A stretch of 64,000 nt of DNA, from assembly GCF_025370875.1 (NCBI RefSeq), contig NZ_JAMXFD010000001.1, positions 38,182 to 102,181 on the forward strand, given 5' to 3'. The translations under genes and the position numbers were made by a program. The DNA is from Laspinema palackyanum D2c (GTDB lineage: Bacteria > Cyanobacteriota > Cyanobacteriia > Cyanobacteriales > Laspinemataceae). Below, piece after piece: positions 44,014-53,400 of the stretch; position 1 is the first letter of the stretch; every line of letters begins with the position of its first letter. A model generated the notes under the pieces. The model did not search any database. It saw only the letters and a list, made by a program, of their open reading frames with translations, and was not told the origin of the DNA.

Positions 44014-46479
44014 TTAAAACTCAAACCGCTGGCGATCGCTGGACCAACGCTGCAAGCTGTACCCATTGCTTCCTTCTACCACTAAGACGGGGAGTCCGCC
44101 AGTGGGTAGATCGGCAATGCCGGCGATCGCTTGGCTGTCTGCGGTAGAGAGTTCACTGTAAATCAGTGCCCCTTGGTCATCAAAAATTAAAGTGCGGGTC
44201 CGGTAGGCGGCATGGGAGAATCCGGGGGAGGGCACTAAGGCATCACTCCGCAAGGTGATCACGGCTTCGGGCCAGTTGTTGCCGGTGAGCTCCGTGGATT
44301 GGACGAACCATCCGCCCAATTGGGTGAGCATTTGTTCCTGGGAAGGAACTGGGCCCTGGGGGACCTGGCCCGTGGTTTGCAACTCCTGCCACAAGGAAGG
44401 CAGTAGCATTTCCACCCATTCCGGATCATCCCGTTGCAATTGTTTGAGGGTTTGAGGTGTGGGCGATCGCCATTGTAAGGCAGCCTCGGTCAAACTCAAG
44501 GGTTTGGACACGCCTGACCCAATTTCTGGGGTGGGAATCGCATCGCTTGTGGTCAGTAGGAGTAAGTTCCCCCCGACTAACCGCAATCCCTTGACGGTCC
44601 CCACGGTGGTTTTTTGCTCTCCATTCGGCATCCAAACGCCGATTTGAATCTGGGGGTCGTTGTGCAATCCCAACTCTTTCCACAGATGATTTCCCAGGGC
44701 GGATTTGGGGAGAGTAATATCTTTAAAGGGGGCCTGTCGCCAGCGACGGGAGTCATTAAACCCACTGACTTGCACTTGATACCAAACTTGTCCGGATTGC
44801 AGTTCTAAGGCTGGGCTGCCTTGGGGGCGAAGCCAGTCCTGGGGATTGACTTGGGACAGCATGGAAGCGGTCCCAATGATTTGACTTTTATGGGTTTTGA
44901 GTTTTTCGGAGTAGGTACTGGCATTAGCCCGGGCATCGAGCAAATTATAAATGCGATCGCGCAGTTGGGCCGTGTTTTGCCCTTGTTCTTCAAACCAGGC
45001 AACGGCTTCGCTGTCATTGTAGCGGGCGGCTAAAACCAATGCCCCCCAGGCTTTGGCATCGGCTTGGCCCGGGTTAACTTGAACGGCGGTTTCGATGCGA
45101 TTCCATAAGGCAAATTTCTCATCGGTGAGCAAGCTTGCCATTTCATCCCCGAGTTTTAGCTGTAACTCATACACCTCTAAGGCTTTTTTCCAGTTGCCAT
45201 CCATCAAGGCGGTGAGGATTTGCTGGGGGGGTTCCATGCCGGTGGCGTTGGCTTGGGTTTGGGTGATTTGGGCATGATACCGCAGCACATCCAGTTGGGC
45301 TTGGGCGGATTGGGGCCAGCTTGAACCGGAACTGTCCTGTTTGAGGGAGGCCATTAATTCCCAGGCGGCAGACCATAAGCCACTTCTGGCCAGCAAAAGG
45401 GCATCTCGGTAGGCGCGGGAATTGAGGAAGGGTTCCACGAGGGAGATTTCCTCTAGGCGGATGGGATTCAGGAAAAATTGGATGGGTTTGATTTGATAGA
45501 TTTGGAACTGGGGTTCCATGCCGAGGGTGCGATTGATCACCAGTTCGGGATCCCCTCCTCCACTGATGTCCTGCCATTCGGGGAGATGACCTTCGGGACT
45601 GACCCATTCGGTCATTTCGCTGAGGTGAAAGGTTTCGGGGTTGTAATGGATGATTTTTCCATAAGCGATTTTGCGCTTGCCGAAGGTGCGATCGCTGTGT
45701 AAGTTAAACCAATTTCCCAGTTCTGGGGCCTGTTCAAAGGGGTCCAACCGGGTCAGGGGTTGCGGGCCCGCGCTGAGGGTGGCGGCTTCGCTGTCGGTTA
45801 AGGTGGGAACGAGGCCAGATGGGTCGGGTCCGGTGATTTCTAGCTTGTTGAGGAGTTGATAGTAAGGCTGGGGATCACTGGGATTGTTGGGATTGAAGAC
45901 CGGACGATAGACCCGGAGTTCGGCTACGGCTTGACAAGGGGTGGCGGTGGCTTCTGGAGTCCCTGAACAGGGGATTTCCACCATCACCGGCATCAGCAGT
46001 TGCTGTTGGGCTTTGGAGGGGGTTGGGTTTGAGTCTTGGGGTGGAGAATCCAGGGGGAGGGTGGCGGCCGGAATCAGTCCGGCTTCTCGAATTTGGTCGG
46101 TGATCTCCTGGAGGGTTTGGGGGGCTTCTTTGTTGGCGATCGGGACTTGGGAGGCGGCAGGTAACCAGGATTGGACCCAGTTGATGGAGGCGGGATCAAC
46201 AATCAGGCGAACGCTCAACCATGCGCCGCAAAAGAATAAAGTGGTACTGCCGGTGATGGCGGCGATCGCACTCAATCCATTGCCCGGTTGGGGATCTAGG
46301 GGGCGAGCCCCTCGCGATCGGCTGACTTGCGGCGTTTTCCGAGGCGGCGACACCCGATCGCCGCCATCGCGTCGCGTTCGCGATTTCGCAGCAGGCGATG
46401 CAGGCACGGGTTTGCGCGGTGGCCGCCGGTTCGCGGTGGCCGGACTCACGGGTGCTCGCTTGCGAATAGGGTTGTTCAT
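44014..46479 (-). CDS. Large single-pass membrane protein of unknown function
   Basis: 821 residues from the ATG at 46479. The first 70 are basic, Arg/Pro-rich and cytoplasmic in character (KRAPVSPATANRRPPRKPVP). One membrane helix follows (IAAITGSTTLFFCGAWLSVR), then a 700-residue outer or luminal part. A central helical region (about 365-520: DALLLARSGLWSAAWELMAS, IQTQ-type repeats) resembles TPR-like solenoids, and the C-terminus is beta-rich. I recognise no catalytic domain. The HIP1-rich sequence shows it is resident. It faces the second glycosyltransferase across about 80 bases. Cell envelope or thylakoid placement is inference. Confidence 0.72.
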   Translation of the reverse strand: MNNPIRKRAPVSPATANRRPPRKPVPASPAAKSRTRRDGGDRVSPPRKTPQVSRSRGARPLDPQPGNGLSAIAAITGSTTLFFCGAWLSVRLIVDPASINWVQSWLPAASQVPIANKEAPQTLQEITDQIREAGLIPAATLPLDSPPQDSNPTPSKAQQQLLMPVMVEIPCSGTPEATATPCQAVAELRVYRPVFNPNNPSDPQPYYQLLNKLEITGPDPSGLVPTLTDSEAATLSAGPQPLTRLDPFEQAPELGNWFNLHSDRTFGKRKIAYGKIIHYNPETFHLSEMTEWVSPEGHLPEWQDISGGGDPELVINRTLGMEPQFQIYQIKPIQFFLNPIRLEEISLVEPFLNSRAYRDALLLARSGLWSAAWELMASLKQDSSGSSWPQSAQAQLDVLRYHAQITQTQANATGMEPPQQILTALMDGNWKKALEVYELQLKLGDEMASLLTDEKFALWNRIETAVQVNPGQADAKAWGALVLAARYNDSEAVAWFEEQGQNTAQLRDRIYNLLDARANASTYSEKLKTHKSQIIGTASMLSQVNPQDWLRPQGSPALELQSGQVWYQVQVSGFNDSRRWRQAPFKDITLPKSALGNHLWKELGLHNDPQIQIGVWMPNGEQKTTVGTVKGLRLVGGNLLLLTTSDAIPTPEIGSGVSKPLSLTEAALQWRSPTPQTLKQLQRDDPEWVEMLLPSLWQELQTTGQVPQGPVPSQEQMLTQLGGWFVQSTELTGNNWPEAVITLRSDALVPSPGFSHAAYRTRTLIFDDQGALIYSELSTADSQAIAGIADLPTGGLPVLVVEGSNGYSLQRWSSDRQRFEF

Positions 46480-46558
46480 CCGAGATCTCAAAGGTAAGGG
46501 GGATAGGTTTCTAGGACGCTGGCTCGACCCAATCTGAATTGAAGGTGTTGCTATCCTA

Positions 46559-47806
46559 TCAGGATTTGCCTGCGGATAACTCGGTTAATAAGCTGGAGTA
46601 GCGATCGCCAGCCACTTCCCAGGTATAATCCCGTTCTACCAGTCGTCGGGCATTCACGGATAATTGGTCTCGCAGACGTCGATCTTCAAATAAACGCCCG
46701 ATTTCAGTTACATATTCGTTGACTTCATTGGCGCGTAATGCGCGTAAGGGGATGTTGGGTCCATCCACGCTTAACCCTTCTAATCCGCGATCGCTGGCAA
46801 CCACGGGGGTTCCTGCGGCCATTGCTTCTAGGGTTTTATTTTTAATTCCATATCCGGTTCGCATGGGAATCACGCAGACGGTCGCTTGGTGCAAATATTC
46901 GGCGATCGACGGGACCTGACCTGTGACGGTCACTCCGGGTTGGTTTGCCAGTTCTTGGACTTCGGCCACGGGTCGGGAGCCCACGAGGGCCAGGGTAGCA
47001 TCAGGATACCGCAGGCGGATTAAGGGAAAGACTTCTAAGGCTAAAAATCTGACGGCATCAATATTGGCTAAAATGTCCATCGCCCCCACAAAGACGAGGC
47101 GATGTCCCCCTGGATCGACTTCGCGAACGGGAAACATCTCTAAATCTACGCCATTGGGGATGACGGAAATTTTGGCATTAGGATTTAAGTCTTTGATTTG
47201 CTGTTGGTCGTCTGTTGTGGTGACGACAACCCCGGAGAATTTAGAACAGTAGCGTTGTTCATACTTTTGCAAGAGGGGGAGTTGCAGGCGATCGCGTAGG
47301 GGATTTTCTGAGGTGTTGGTTTCCAGGAGTTGCCGACAGGTTCCATACACTGAACTATGAATATCTACCACACTGGCGATCGCTTCTGCCCACTCGGGAC
47401 GTACATAAATCTCGTTCACACTATGCTCGCAGGTAATGGCAAATTCTGAATTCTGACCTTTAGCCATCACTGATTCCACATAATGATCCACCCAATGCTG
47501 CATTTTTGGCGAGTACCGGGACAGGACGTTTGGCGGTGTTCCTTGACTCAGAAATTTGGCAAAGCGCTTCACTTTTCCTAAACTGCCTTGTCCTGCACTT
47601 GCACCCGGAGGGGGGAAAATCGCCACATCTTGCACCCAATCCCGCAACCGTTCCACTTCCGCATCGGTGACATCGGGCGATCGCTGGGTCACTAAGATGA
47701 CATGATGGTGCTGACTCAGATATTTCATTAAGTTAAAGGTCCTCACATGGGTTCCCCCCAGTGTGGGTGGATAAGGAAAGGTGCAAGATATCATTAAAAT
47801 TTTCAT
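46559..47806 (-). CDS. Glycosyltransferase family 4-like (GT-B fold)
   Basis: A 415-residue GT-B transferase. It starts MKILMISCTFPYPPTLGGTH with the acceptor-loop glycines, contains FVGAMDILANIDAVRFLALE, and ends with the donor-site TGYGIKNKTLEAMAAGTPVV followed by ASDRGLEGL. These make it a PelF/WbuB-like or sugar-to-polymer transferase. It is distinct from the GT at 1-2.2 kb. No membrane helix is seen. Acceptor and donor are not determinable from the window, but WecB and GDP-mannose dehydratase in the same window indicate active surface-glycan synthesis. Confidence 0.88.
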   Translation of the reverse strand: MKILMISCTFPYPPTLGGTHVRTFNLMKYLSQHHHVILVTQRSPDVTDAEVERLRDWVQDVAIFPPPGASAGQGSLGKVKRFAKFLSQGTPPNVLSRYSPKMQHWVDHYVESVMAKGQNSEFAITCEHSVNEIYVRPEWAEAIASVVDIHSSVYGTCRQLLETNTSENPLRDRLQLPLLQKYEQRYCSKFSGVVVTTTDDQQQIKDLNPNAKISVIPNGVDLEMFPVREVDPGGHRLVFVGAMDILANIDAVRFLALEVFPLIRLRYPDATLALVGSRPVAEVQELANQPGVTVTGQVPSIAEYLHQATVCVIPMRTGYGIKNKTLEAMAAGTPVVASDRGLEGLSVDGPNIPLRALRANEVNEYVTEIGRLFEDRRLRDQLSVNARRLVERDYTWEVAGDRYSSLLTELSAGKS

Positions 47807-48256
47807 ACAATCATCAACCCTTAATCCGGTAAACTACTATAATAATCAAAAGATAACATGGGTGATTCCCAATCCTCCTTTTATCAGCTTTCTTCTCTAA
47901 TTCGGCCCTCAATGCGGGTCAGGGAACTGCATCCGCACAAGCCGATGGGTTGGCTTGTGCGAGTCTACATCATTCCGGTTGAAAAACTTCCCCAATAACC
48001 CTGAATATTCTCCCTAAAAAGACTGTTCCAGAATTATCCCACGGATTGAGCCTCCCGATGCTACAGGAGTTACGCAGATTTTAAAAATCCCCCCTAAATA
48101 TAGAGGCGATTCGCGAATCACCTCTATATTGTAGGTTCTGCCCTCCCCAATTGCGTAAGTCCTGGCAAAGCAAGAGACCTCTTGCAAACAAGAGGATTTT
48201 GCAATAATTCTAATTTAGTTTTATTTTCTACAATTTGGAGCAACTTTAAGTGCTGA
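47807..48256. other. Gene-free region with hairpins, possible small RNA
   Basis: This 450-base gap lies between a glycosyltransferase and an SDR gene. CGCACAAGCC / GGCTTGTGCG (47934-47961) forms a 10-bp stem with an 8-base loop, preceded by CCCTCAATGCGGGTCAGGG, another potential stem. The pair could be a structured small RNA or a 5' leader. A MITE-like element occupies 48064-48165. No gene is seen. Confidence 0.5.
48064..48165. repeat. MITE-like element with nested palindrome
   Basis: Outer inverted ends (CAGGAGTTACGCA and TGCGTAAGTCCTG, one mismatch in the paired part) enclose the near-perfect palindrome AATATAGAGGCGATTCGCGA ending ATCACCTCTATATT. It shares plan and sequence with 23908-23999. 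Confidence 0.82.
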
Positions 48257-49048
48257 TTACGCCGTGAATCCCCCATCAATCACTAATTCTGCTCCCGTTA
48301 CAAATTGGGATTCATCTGATGCTAAATACAGAATAGCTAAAGCAATTTCTTCGGGTTCTGCAAACCTTTTTAAAGGGGTATCTTCAGCTAATTTCTCCCA
48401 TAATTCCGCTTCTCCTCCCGCTTGTTCTTTAAAGCTTTCCCACCCTTCCATACTCGACCAAAGGGGTGTCCTGACGCCACCGGGTAGCACGGTATTCACC
48501 CGAATCCGAGGTTCAGTTTGAGCGGCTTCTAATGCCGCACATTTGGAAAACAAGCGCACTCCAGCCTTGCTGGTAGAATAGGCTGAGGCACCGGGGGCCG
48601 CTTTAAATCCAGAGGCCGAAGAAACATTAATAATGCTGCCACCCTTACCCTGCTTCATGGCGATTATCCCATATTTTGTTCCCAAAAATACCCCATCTAA
48701 ATTCACCGCCATCACTTGCCGCCATTGGGCTAAGTTCATGTCAGTAATAGACTGGGCCACGGATATCCCAGCATTATTGACTAAAACATCGAGTTGATCC
48801 CATTCTGCTAATACCAAATCTAAGCCCTGTTGCCACTGATTTTCATCGGTAACATCCAGTTGAAACGACAGGGTTGGATATCCCTGTTGGCGCAGTTCGG
48901 ACGCGGTTTGGGCGGCTTTTTCTCCATCAATATCAGTAACAGCAACCCTTGCACCTTCTTGTCCCAAAATCATGGCGGTGGCCCGCCCAATTCCCGAACC
49001 TCCACCCGTAACCCAAGCCACTTTTCCCTCAACTCTACTTTTTGTCAT
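48257..49048 (-). CDS. SDR-family oxidoreductase
   Basis: A 263-residue classical short-chain dehydrogenase. The cofactor motif TGGGSGIG is at residues 14-21, with an acidic Asp39 (VTDIDG) after the second strand that favours NAD+ over NADP+. The catalytic Asn-Ser-Tyr-Lys set is present: VNNAG, SSAS (Ser143), Tyr157 and Lys161 in AYSTSKAG. The closing ITGAELVIDGG-type GAELVIDGGFTA is typical of glucose- and hydroxysteroid-like SDRs. The substrate is unknown. It is monocistronic in appearance. Confidence 0.92.
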   Translation of the reverse strand: MTKSRVEGKVAWVTGGGSGIGRATAMILGQEGARVAVTDIDGEKAAQTASELRQQGYPTLSFQLDVTDENQWQQGLDLVLAEWDQLDVLVNNAGISVAQSITDMNLAQWRQVMAVNLDGVFLGTKYGIIAMKQGKGGSIINVSSASGFKAAPGASAYSTSKAGVRLFSKCAALEAAQTEPRIRVNTVLPGGVRTPLWSSMEGWESFKEQAGGEAELWEKLAEDTPLKRFAEPEEIALAILYLASDESQFVTGAELVIDGGFTA

Positions 49049-49166
49049 TTGTTGTTGGTCATTTGTTGTTGGTGAACAGAGGAATGATGGATTAGGGGAA
49101 AAGAAACGACTGAAGTCGTTACTACAAACATTTCCCCATTTCGATGGGGGTTTACCCCATTTCTCA

Positions 49167-50039
49167 TCAACTTTTACCCTTCCCTTCCGGCAACATCGGA
49201 CGATTTTGATAGGGCATTGGAATATACTGAACCGTGGGACGGGCTGCTTTAGCTTGGGGATATAAATCCATTAAGTCATAGATAGAATGAGGTAAACCAA
49301 CGGTTATGGGTAAACCCATTTCCGTTGCTTCTTCTACGGTAATGGGATAATCATGAGTGACTTGACCTGTGGTTAGTTTTTCAATGATGGTATCAATATC
49401 TTCGGGGTTGATTTTTTGGACGGGAATATTGTCTTCTAAGAGGGTGCGAACAAACCGCTGGACTTGGGCGATCGCCTTGCGGGCAATATCCGCCATAATT
49501 ATGGTTTGGTCGTCAATTTCTGAATGGGGCTTGTCTTCTAAAACTTTGAGAATACTGGCCGCTGGAGAGGTTCCTAACTGCGGGTCAACGGGACCGAGAA
49601 CGGCATTTTCATCCATGACAATTTCATCGGATGCTAGGGCCAGCATCGTCCCTCCACTCATGGCATAATGGGGAACAAAAACAGTAACTTTTCCCTGATG
49701 ACGAATTAAGGCCCGGGCAATTTGTTCGGTGGCTAAAACCAGTCCGCCTGGAGTATGTAAGATTAAATCAATGGGAACATTGGGGGGAGTCAGGCGAATC
49801 GCCCTGAGAATTTGTTCTGAGTCTTCAATACTGATATAGCGGGACAAAGGAATCCCTAGTAAACTAATGGATTCTTGGCGGTGAATTAAAAGAATGACGC
49901 GGCTATTTCGTTGTCGTTCAAATTCGGATATCGCTTGATAGCGACGGGTTTCAATTTGACGTTTTTGCCACAGAGGTTGCAAGGAGGCGAGTAAGAAAAA
50001 AATCCAAATAAAATCTAGGAAATTAAAGTCCATATTCAT
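49167..50039 (-). CDS. Clp-fold membrane serine protease (SDH family, DUF114)
   Basis: 290 residues. It starts with one membrane helix (FNFLDFIWIFFLLASLQPLW) and then a ClpP/crotonase-fold protease domain. LILHTPGGLVLATEQIARAL and VPHYAMSGGTMLALASDEI provide the oxyanion loop and the presumed nucleophile Ser128; the following IVMDENAVLGPVDPQLG is the family hallmark. This matches the SDH (serine-aspartate-histidine) proteinase family PF01972, related to archaeal membrane-bound proteases. The role could be processing or quality control of membrane proteins. Alternative start at Met3 changes little. Confidence 0.88.
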   Translation of the reverse strand: MNMDFNFLDFIWIFFLLASLQPLWQKRQIETRRYQAISEFERQRNSRVILLIHRQESISLLGIPLSRYISIEDSEQILRAIRLTPPNVPIDLILHTPGGLVLATEQIARALIRHQGKVTVFVPHYAMSGGTMLALASDEIVMDENAVLGPVDPQLGTSPAASILKVLEDKPHSEIDDQTIIMADIARKAIAQVQRFVRTLLEDNIPVQKINPEDIDTIIEKLTTGQVTHDYPITVEEATEMGLPITVGLPHSIYDLMDLYPQAKAARPTVQYIPMPYQNRPMLPEGKGKS

Positions 50040-50086
50040 GAAGGAAACCCTTAAAACAAGCGGCTATTACTGGTATTTTAGTGTAA

Positions 50087-50344
50087 ATGCTGAAAAATTG
50101 GACCCGAAGGGGCGATCGCCGACTTTGGGTCGGGTTTGAAATTATCGCCGGTTTCGATGGGATGATTGAACGGGTAAGGGTTCCAGGCGGCCATATCCCC
50201 TGGGAGGCGATCGCCAAGGCAATTCTGGGAGTTCTCTGGGTCTCCCTGCAATTTAAACTGGTATTAGACGTTTTGTCCTTTATTGTCGTTGCCAATCCAG
50301 TTAGGGGGAGCACATGGAAGTGCAGGAGCTCAAGTTTCTGCTAG
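50087..50344 (+). CDS. Possible small membrane-associated protein
   Basis: An 85-codon frame with a hydrophobic centre (AIAKAILGVLWVSLQFKLVL). It overlaps the start of the winged-helix gene by 31 bases. There is no recognisable family, and the first third is basic. It may be a real short membrane protein linked to the following operon, or a fortuitous frame. Support is weak. Confidence 0.3.
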   Translation: MLKNWTRRGDRRLWVGFEIIAGFDGMIERVRVPGGHIPWEAIAKAILGVLWVSLQFKLVLDVLSFIVVANPVRGSTWKCRSSSFC

Positions 50345-51168
50345 ATTTATTAGGGTTTCCCGATTATCGGGCAGCCATCACCCAGATTAAACCGAATCCG
50401 AAAACCAAGGCGGCAGAACGCGATGGCATCTGTCGGACACTCGCCGATCGCGAGTTAGTCGGATATGCTGAGGAGATTTTGACCTTTGCGATTTCTCCGG
50501 CAGGAAAGTCGCTGCTGCAACTCGACCCCGCCCGATTGCCGATCGCTGAGACGGAAGTAGCCATTCTAACGGCTTGTGCTGAGTCTACCATCACTCCGGC
50601 ACAAACCAACCTAGAGGCAGCAACCCGGCAATCTGTTATTCAAGGGTTAGCAGAAAAGGGATTAATTAAGGCGGAAAAAACCCAAATTACCGAGGTTTGG
50701 TTGACCCCCCGAGGACAGGAATATCTCCGGGAAGAGTACAATCCCAGTGGAACGTTACCTGTCGTTAGTTTGGATATGCTGACGAATTATTTGCGCTTCT
50801 TGCGGAAATCGTTGCGATCGCCAGAAGAGTCTGTTTCCCCCCATTCATCCCCCGCAACCATCCCTCCGTCATCATCGGAGATGATTCCACCTAAACCCTT
50901 ATCCGATGATGAGATTGTGCGTCTCATTCAGCAGTTAGATCGGGAATTAGCAACGGATAACTATTTGCCGATTTTTCATCTCCGGCAGAAGTTGCAACCG
51001 CCCTTGTCCCGAGAAGAGTTTGACCGCACACTCTATCGCTTACAACGGAACGATCGCATTGAGTTAAGTTCTTTACAAGAGGCCATTTCTTACAGTCCGG
51101 ACCAAATTGAGTTGGGGATTCCCCAAGATATCGGCGGTCCTTTGTTTTTTATTATTGTAACTCAATAA
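50314..51168 (+). CDS. Multi-winged-helix DNA-binding-type protein
   Basis: A 284-residue protein with at least two, probably three, winged-helix units. The first two share the wing pattern FAISPAGKSLL and VWLTPRGQEYL, each after an LVEKGLI-type recognition region (IQGLAEKGLIKAEK). The third (about 205-270) has RQKLQPPLSREEFDRTLYRL then RIELSSLQE. A Ser/Pro-rich linker separates them. Such proteins often read DNA or act as regulators. It is 51 bases from the first AAA+ ATPase and is likely its co-transcribed partner. No exact family is recognised. A GGGGAG lies a few bases before the ATG. Confidence 0.7.
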   Translation: MEVQELKFLLDLLGFPDYRAAITQIKPNPKTKAAERDGICRTLADRELVGYAEEILTFAISPAGKSLLQLDPARLPIAETEVAILTACAESTITPAQTNLEAATRQSVIQGLAEKGLIKAEKTQITEVWLTPRGQEYLREEYNPSGTLPVVSLDMLTNYLRFLRKSLRSPEESVSPHSSPATIPPSSSEMIPPKPLSDDEIVRLIQQLDRELATDNYLPIFHLRQKLQPPLSREEFDRTLYRLQRNDRIELSSLQEAISYSPDQIELGIPQDIGGPLFFIIVTQ

Positions 51169-51219
51169 CCCGAAAACAAACCCATTTTTCATCCTTCATT
51201 TTTCTGTTGAGGAACTCTT

Positions 51220-53310
51220 ATGGCAACACTCGAACAAATCATTCAGCGTGAACCGAATCCTTTTGATGCGGAAACCTTTTGGTCAGGTAATTTTTGGCAG
51301 GAAAAACAAAATCCGGCGTTTACCGTTGATTCTATTCACCAAGAGGCCATTTCCCAAATCGAAACCTTACTCAATCAGGTGGCCGAGGACCATCGCACTC
51401 GCACTGTTTTATTAGAAGGGGAAACCGGGTCGGGAAAATCTTATCTTTTAGGCAGAATCAAGCGGATTCTCAACCGGAAAGCCTTTTTTGTTTATATCGA
51501 ACCCTTTACCGCCAGTGATTATATTTGGCGGCATATTCTCCGGTACACCGTGGATAGTTTACTGGAAGTTCCCGAGGGAGAAGAAGATTCCCAATTGATG
51601 TTGTGGTTAAAAGGGTTATCGGAGTTTGAACATCGCAGTATCATGGATATGATTCGCGGCGATCGCCAGGTGTTTATCCGGAATCTTAGGGATAACTATC
51701 CCACGGGAATCTATAATGCTAATGAGTTTTTTGGCGTCCTCTATGACTTGACCAATCCCAAATTTTCGAGTCTCGCCTGCGAATGGTTACGCGGCGATGA
51801 TTTAGATGAAGAAAGTCTCAAAATCCTCCGCGTGCAACATTCCATCGATAGCGAAGATGCGGCCCAAAAAATCCTCGCCAACTTTGGCAGAATTTCCGCT
51901 GAAACTCTCCCGATTGTTCTCTGTTTTGACCAATTAGATAATATCGCCAGGTTGCCCGATGGATTGATTGATTTACCCAGTTTATTTGGGGTCAACTCCG
52001 TGATTCACACCCAAAAATTAAAAAACTTTCTGGTGATGATTAGCATCATTACCGATACTTGGAAACAAAATGCCTTTCGCATCCAAGCAACAGATAGGGA
52101 CCGCCTTGATGCGGTTGTTCTACTCAAACAAATTAGTCTCTATCAAGGGGAGGCACTTTGGGCGAGTCGTTTGTCCATTTTGCATCGTCAATCTGCCACC
52201 CAACCCCCTTCTAATTTGTATCCCCTCAACCGAGAAAAGTTAGAGGATAAGTTTCCTGGGGGTAAAACTCGTCCCAGAAATGTTTTGATGTTGGGACGCC
52301 AGTTATTTCAGGATCACAAGTTAGAATTAATGCGCGATCGCGTCGAGTATATTGATGTAGAATATACCCAGGTGATGGATCGGGAAACCTCCCATTCCCC
52401 TGAACCAGCGATCGATGTTTCAGAAGCGCCCAGTTTACCCCCAACTTCTGAAACTAAAGCCGATTTGCTGGCAGCTTTCAAGTTGTTATGGTTGCGGAAA
52501 TTTACGCAAACTCAGGAGAGGATTTCCCGAATCCGACAGTTTTCTTCCCCGGAATTAATAGCTATGTTAGGGGAAGCATTAGAAGCATTATCCATCCAAG
52601 AGGTGAAGCTACGCTTCCTGGATAGTCGCACTTATAGCAGTTATTCCCTCAGCTATCAATTCCCGGGAACTTCGGAAACCGTTGGGGTGGCATGGAGTGA
52701 AGATGCCAATTTGACGAAGTTTTGCAATTTTATGAAAGTCTGCCAAGAGGCGATCGCGGCGAAACAATGCCACAGATTGCACCTGATCCGCGAAGAAAGT
52801 ATCGGCAATCCTAATAATACCGGATACCGAATTTATAGCGATATTTACCGCACTTCTCGTCATCAGCATCTCAAACCAGACTTACTGTCGGTTCATTATT
52901 TAGTCACCTATCACAGTTTAGTCAATGATGCCTGTGGCGGAGATTTAATTGTCGGCAATGCTACCCCAAATTTAAGCGAATTGCAAACCCTGATTCGAGA
53001 ATCCAAAATTTTGCAATACTGTCCCCTGTTGCAACAATTAGAGTTAGTCCCCAGTCTCCCGATTGGCGAAGCAACTCGGGAATTGTGGCAACCTGTGGAG
53101 GATTTTCTGTTAAATCGGGCCATCAGTCAACAATGTATGGCCCGCCAACGGTTATCTCAAGAAGCGATTTTGCAATTTTCCCATATTAACGAATCTGAAG
53201 TTCATCATTTAATTGAACATCTTTGCGAAAATCATCCGGAAGTTGCCATCCTGAATCCTGATGCAAAACTGGAAGATCAGTTAGTCTATTTGGTCAACAC
53301 GCAGCGATAA
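51220..53310 (+). CDS. AAA+ ATPase, first of a paralogous pair
   Basis: A 696-residue cytosolic ATPase. A short N-terminal cap (NPFDAETFWSGNFWQEKQNP) precedes an AAA+ or STAND-type domain: Walker A GETGSGKS (67-74), Walker B VLCFDQLDN (233-241), and a lid region around 300-380. Residues about 410-560 (SSPELIAMLGEALEALSIQE, then SYSLSYQFPGTSETVGVAWS) form an alpha/beta domain I cannot name, and the end carries a winged-helix-like segment (LSQEAILQFSHINESEVHHL). The architecture recalls Orc/Cdc6-like or anti-phage ATPases, without a match. It is paired with the next gene (same spacing of all motifs). Confidence 0.75.
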   Translation: MATLEQIIQREPNPFDAETFWSGNFWQEKQNPAFTVDSIHQEAISQIETLLNQVAEDHRTRTVLLEGETGSGKSYLLGRIKRILNRKAFFVYIEPFTASDYIWRHILRYTVDSLLEVPEGEEDSQLMLWLKGLSEFEHRSIMDMIRGDRQVFIRNLRDNYPTGIYNANEFFGVLYDLTNPKFSSLACEWLRGDDLDEESLKILRVQHSIDSEDAAQKILANFGRISAETLPIVLCFDQLDNIARLPDGLIDLPSLFGVNSVIHTQKLKNFLVMISIITDTWKQNAFRIQATDRDRLDAVVLLKQISLYQGEALWASRLSILHRQSATQPPSNLYPLNREKLEDKFPGGKTRPRNVLMLGRQLFQDHKLELMRDRVEYIDVEYTQVMDRETSHSPEPAIDVSEAPSLPPTSETKADLLAAFKLLWLRKFTQTQERISRIRQFSSPELIAMLGEALEALSIQEVKLRFLDSRTYSSYSLSYQFPGTSETVGVAWSEDANLTKFCNFMKVCQEAIAAKQCHRLHLIREESIGNPNNTGYRIYSDIYRTSRHQHLKPDLLSVHYLVTYHSLVNDACGGDLIVGNATPNLSELQTLIRESKILQYCPLLQQLELVPSLPIGEATRELWQPVEDFLLNRAISQQCMARQRLSQEAILQFSHINESEVHHLIEHLCENHPEVAILNPDAKLEDQLVYLVNTQR

Positions 53311-53400
53311 CTCCAATTGCGATCGCCTGGAGACTGCGATCGCCTCTGGACGAAATTGCAACCCTATTACACCCTGTATTCTCTCACTGAGGAGTCCGCC

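Noticed and set aside
45941-46537. 198-codon frame antisense to the large membrane unknown
   Set aside because: It overlaps the better-supported long gene and runs into its basic tail; it looks like a codon-bias shadow.
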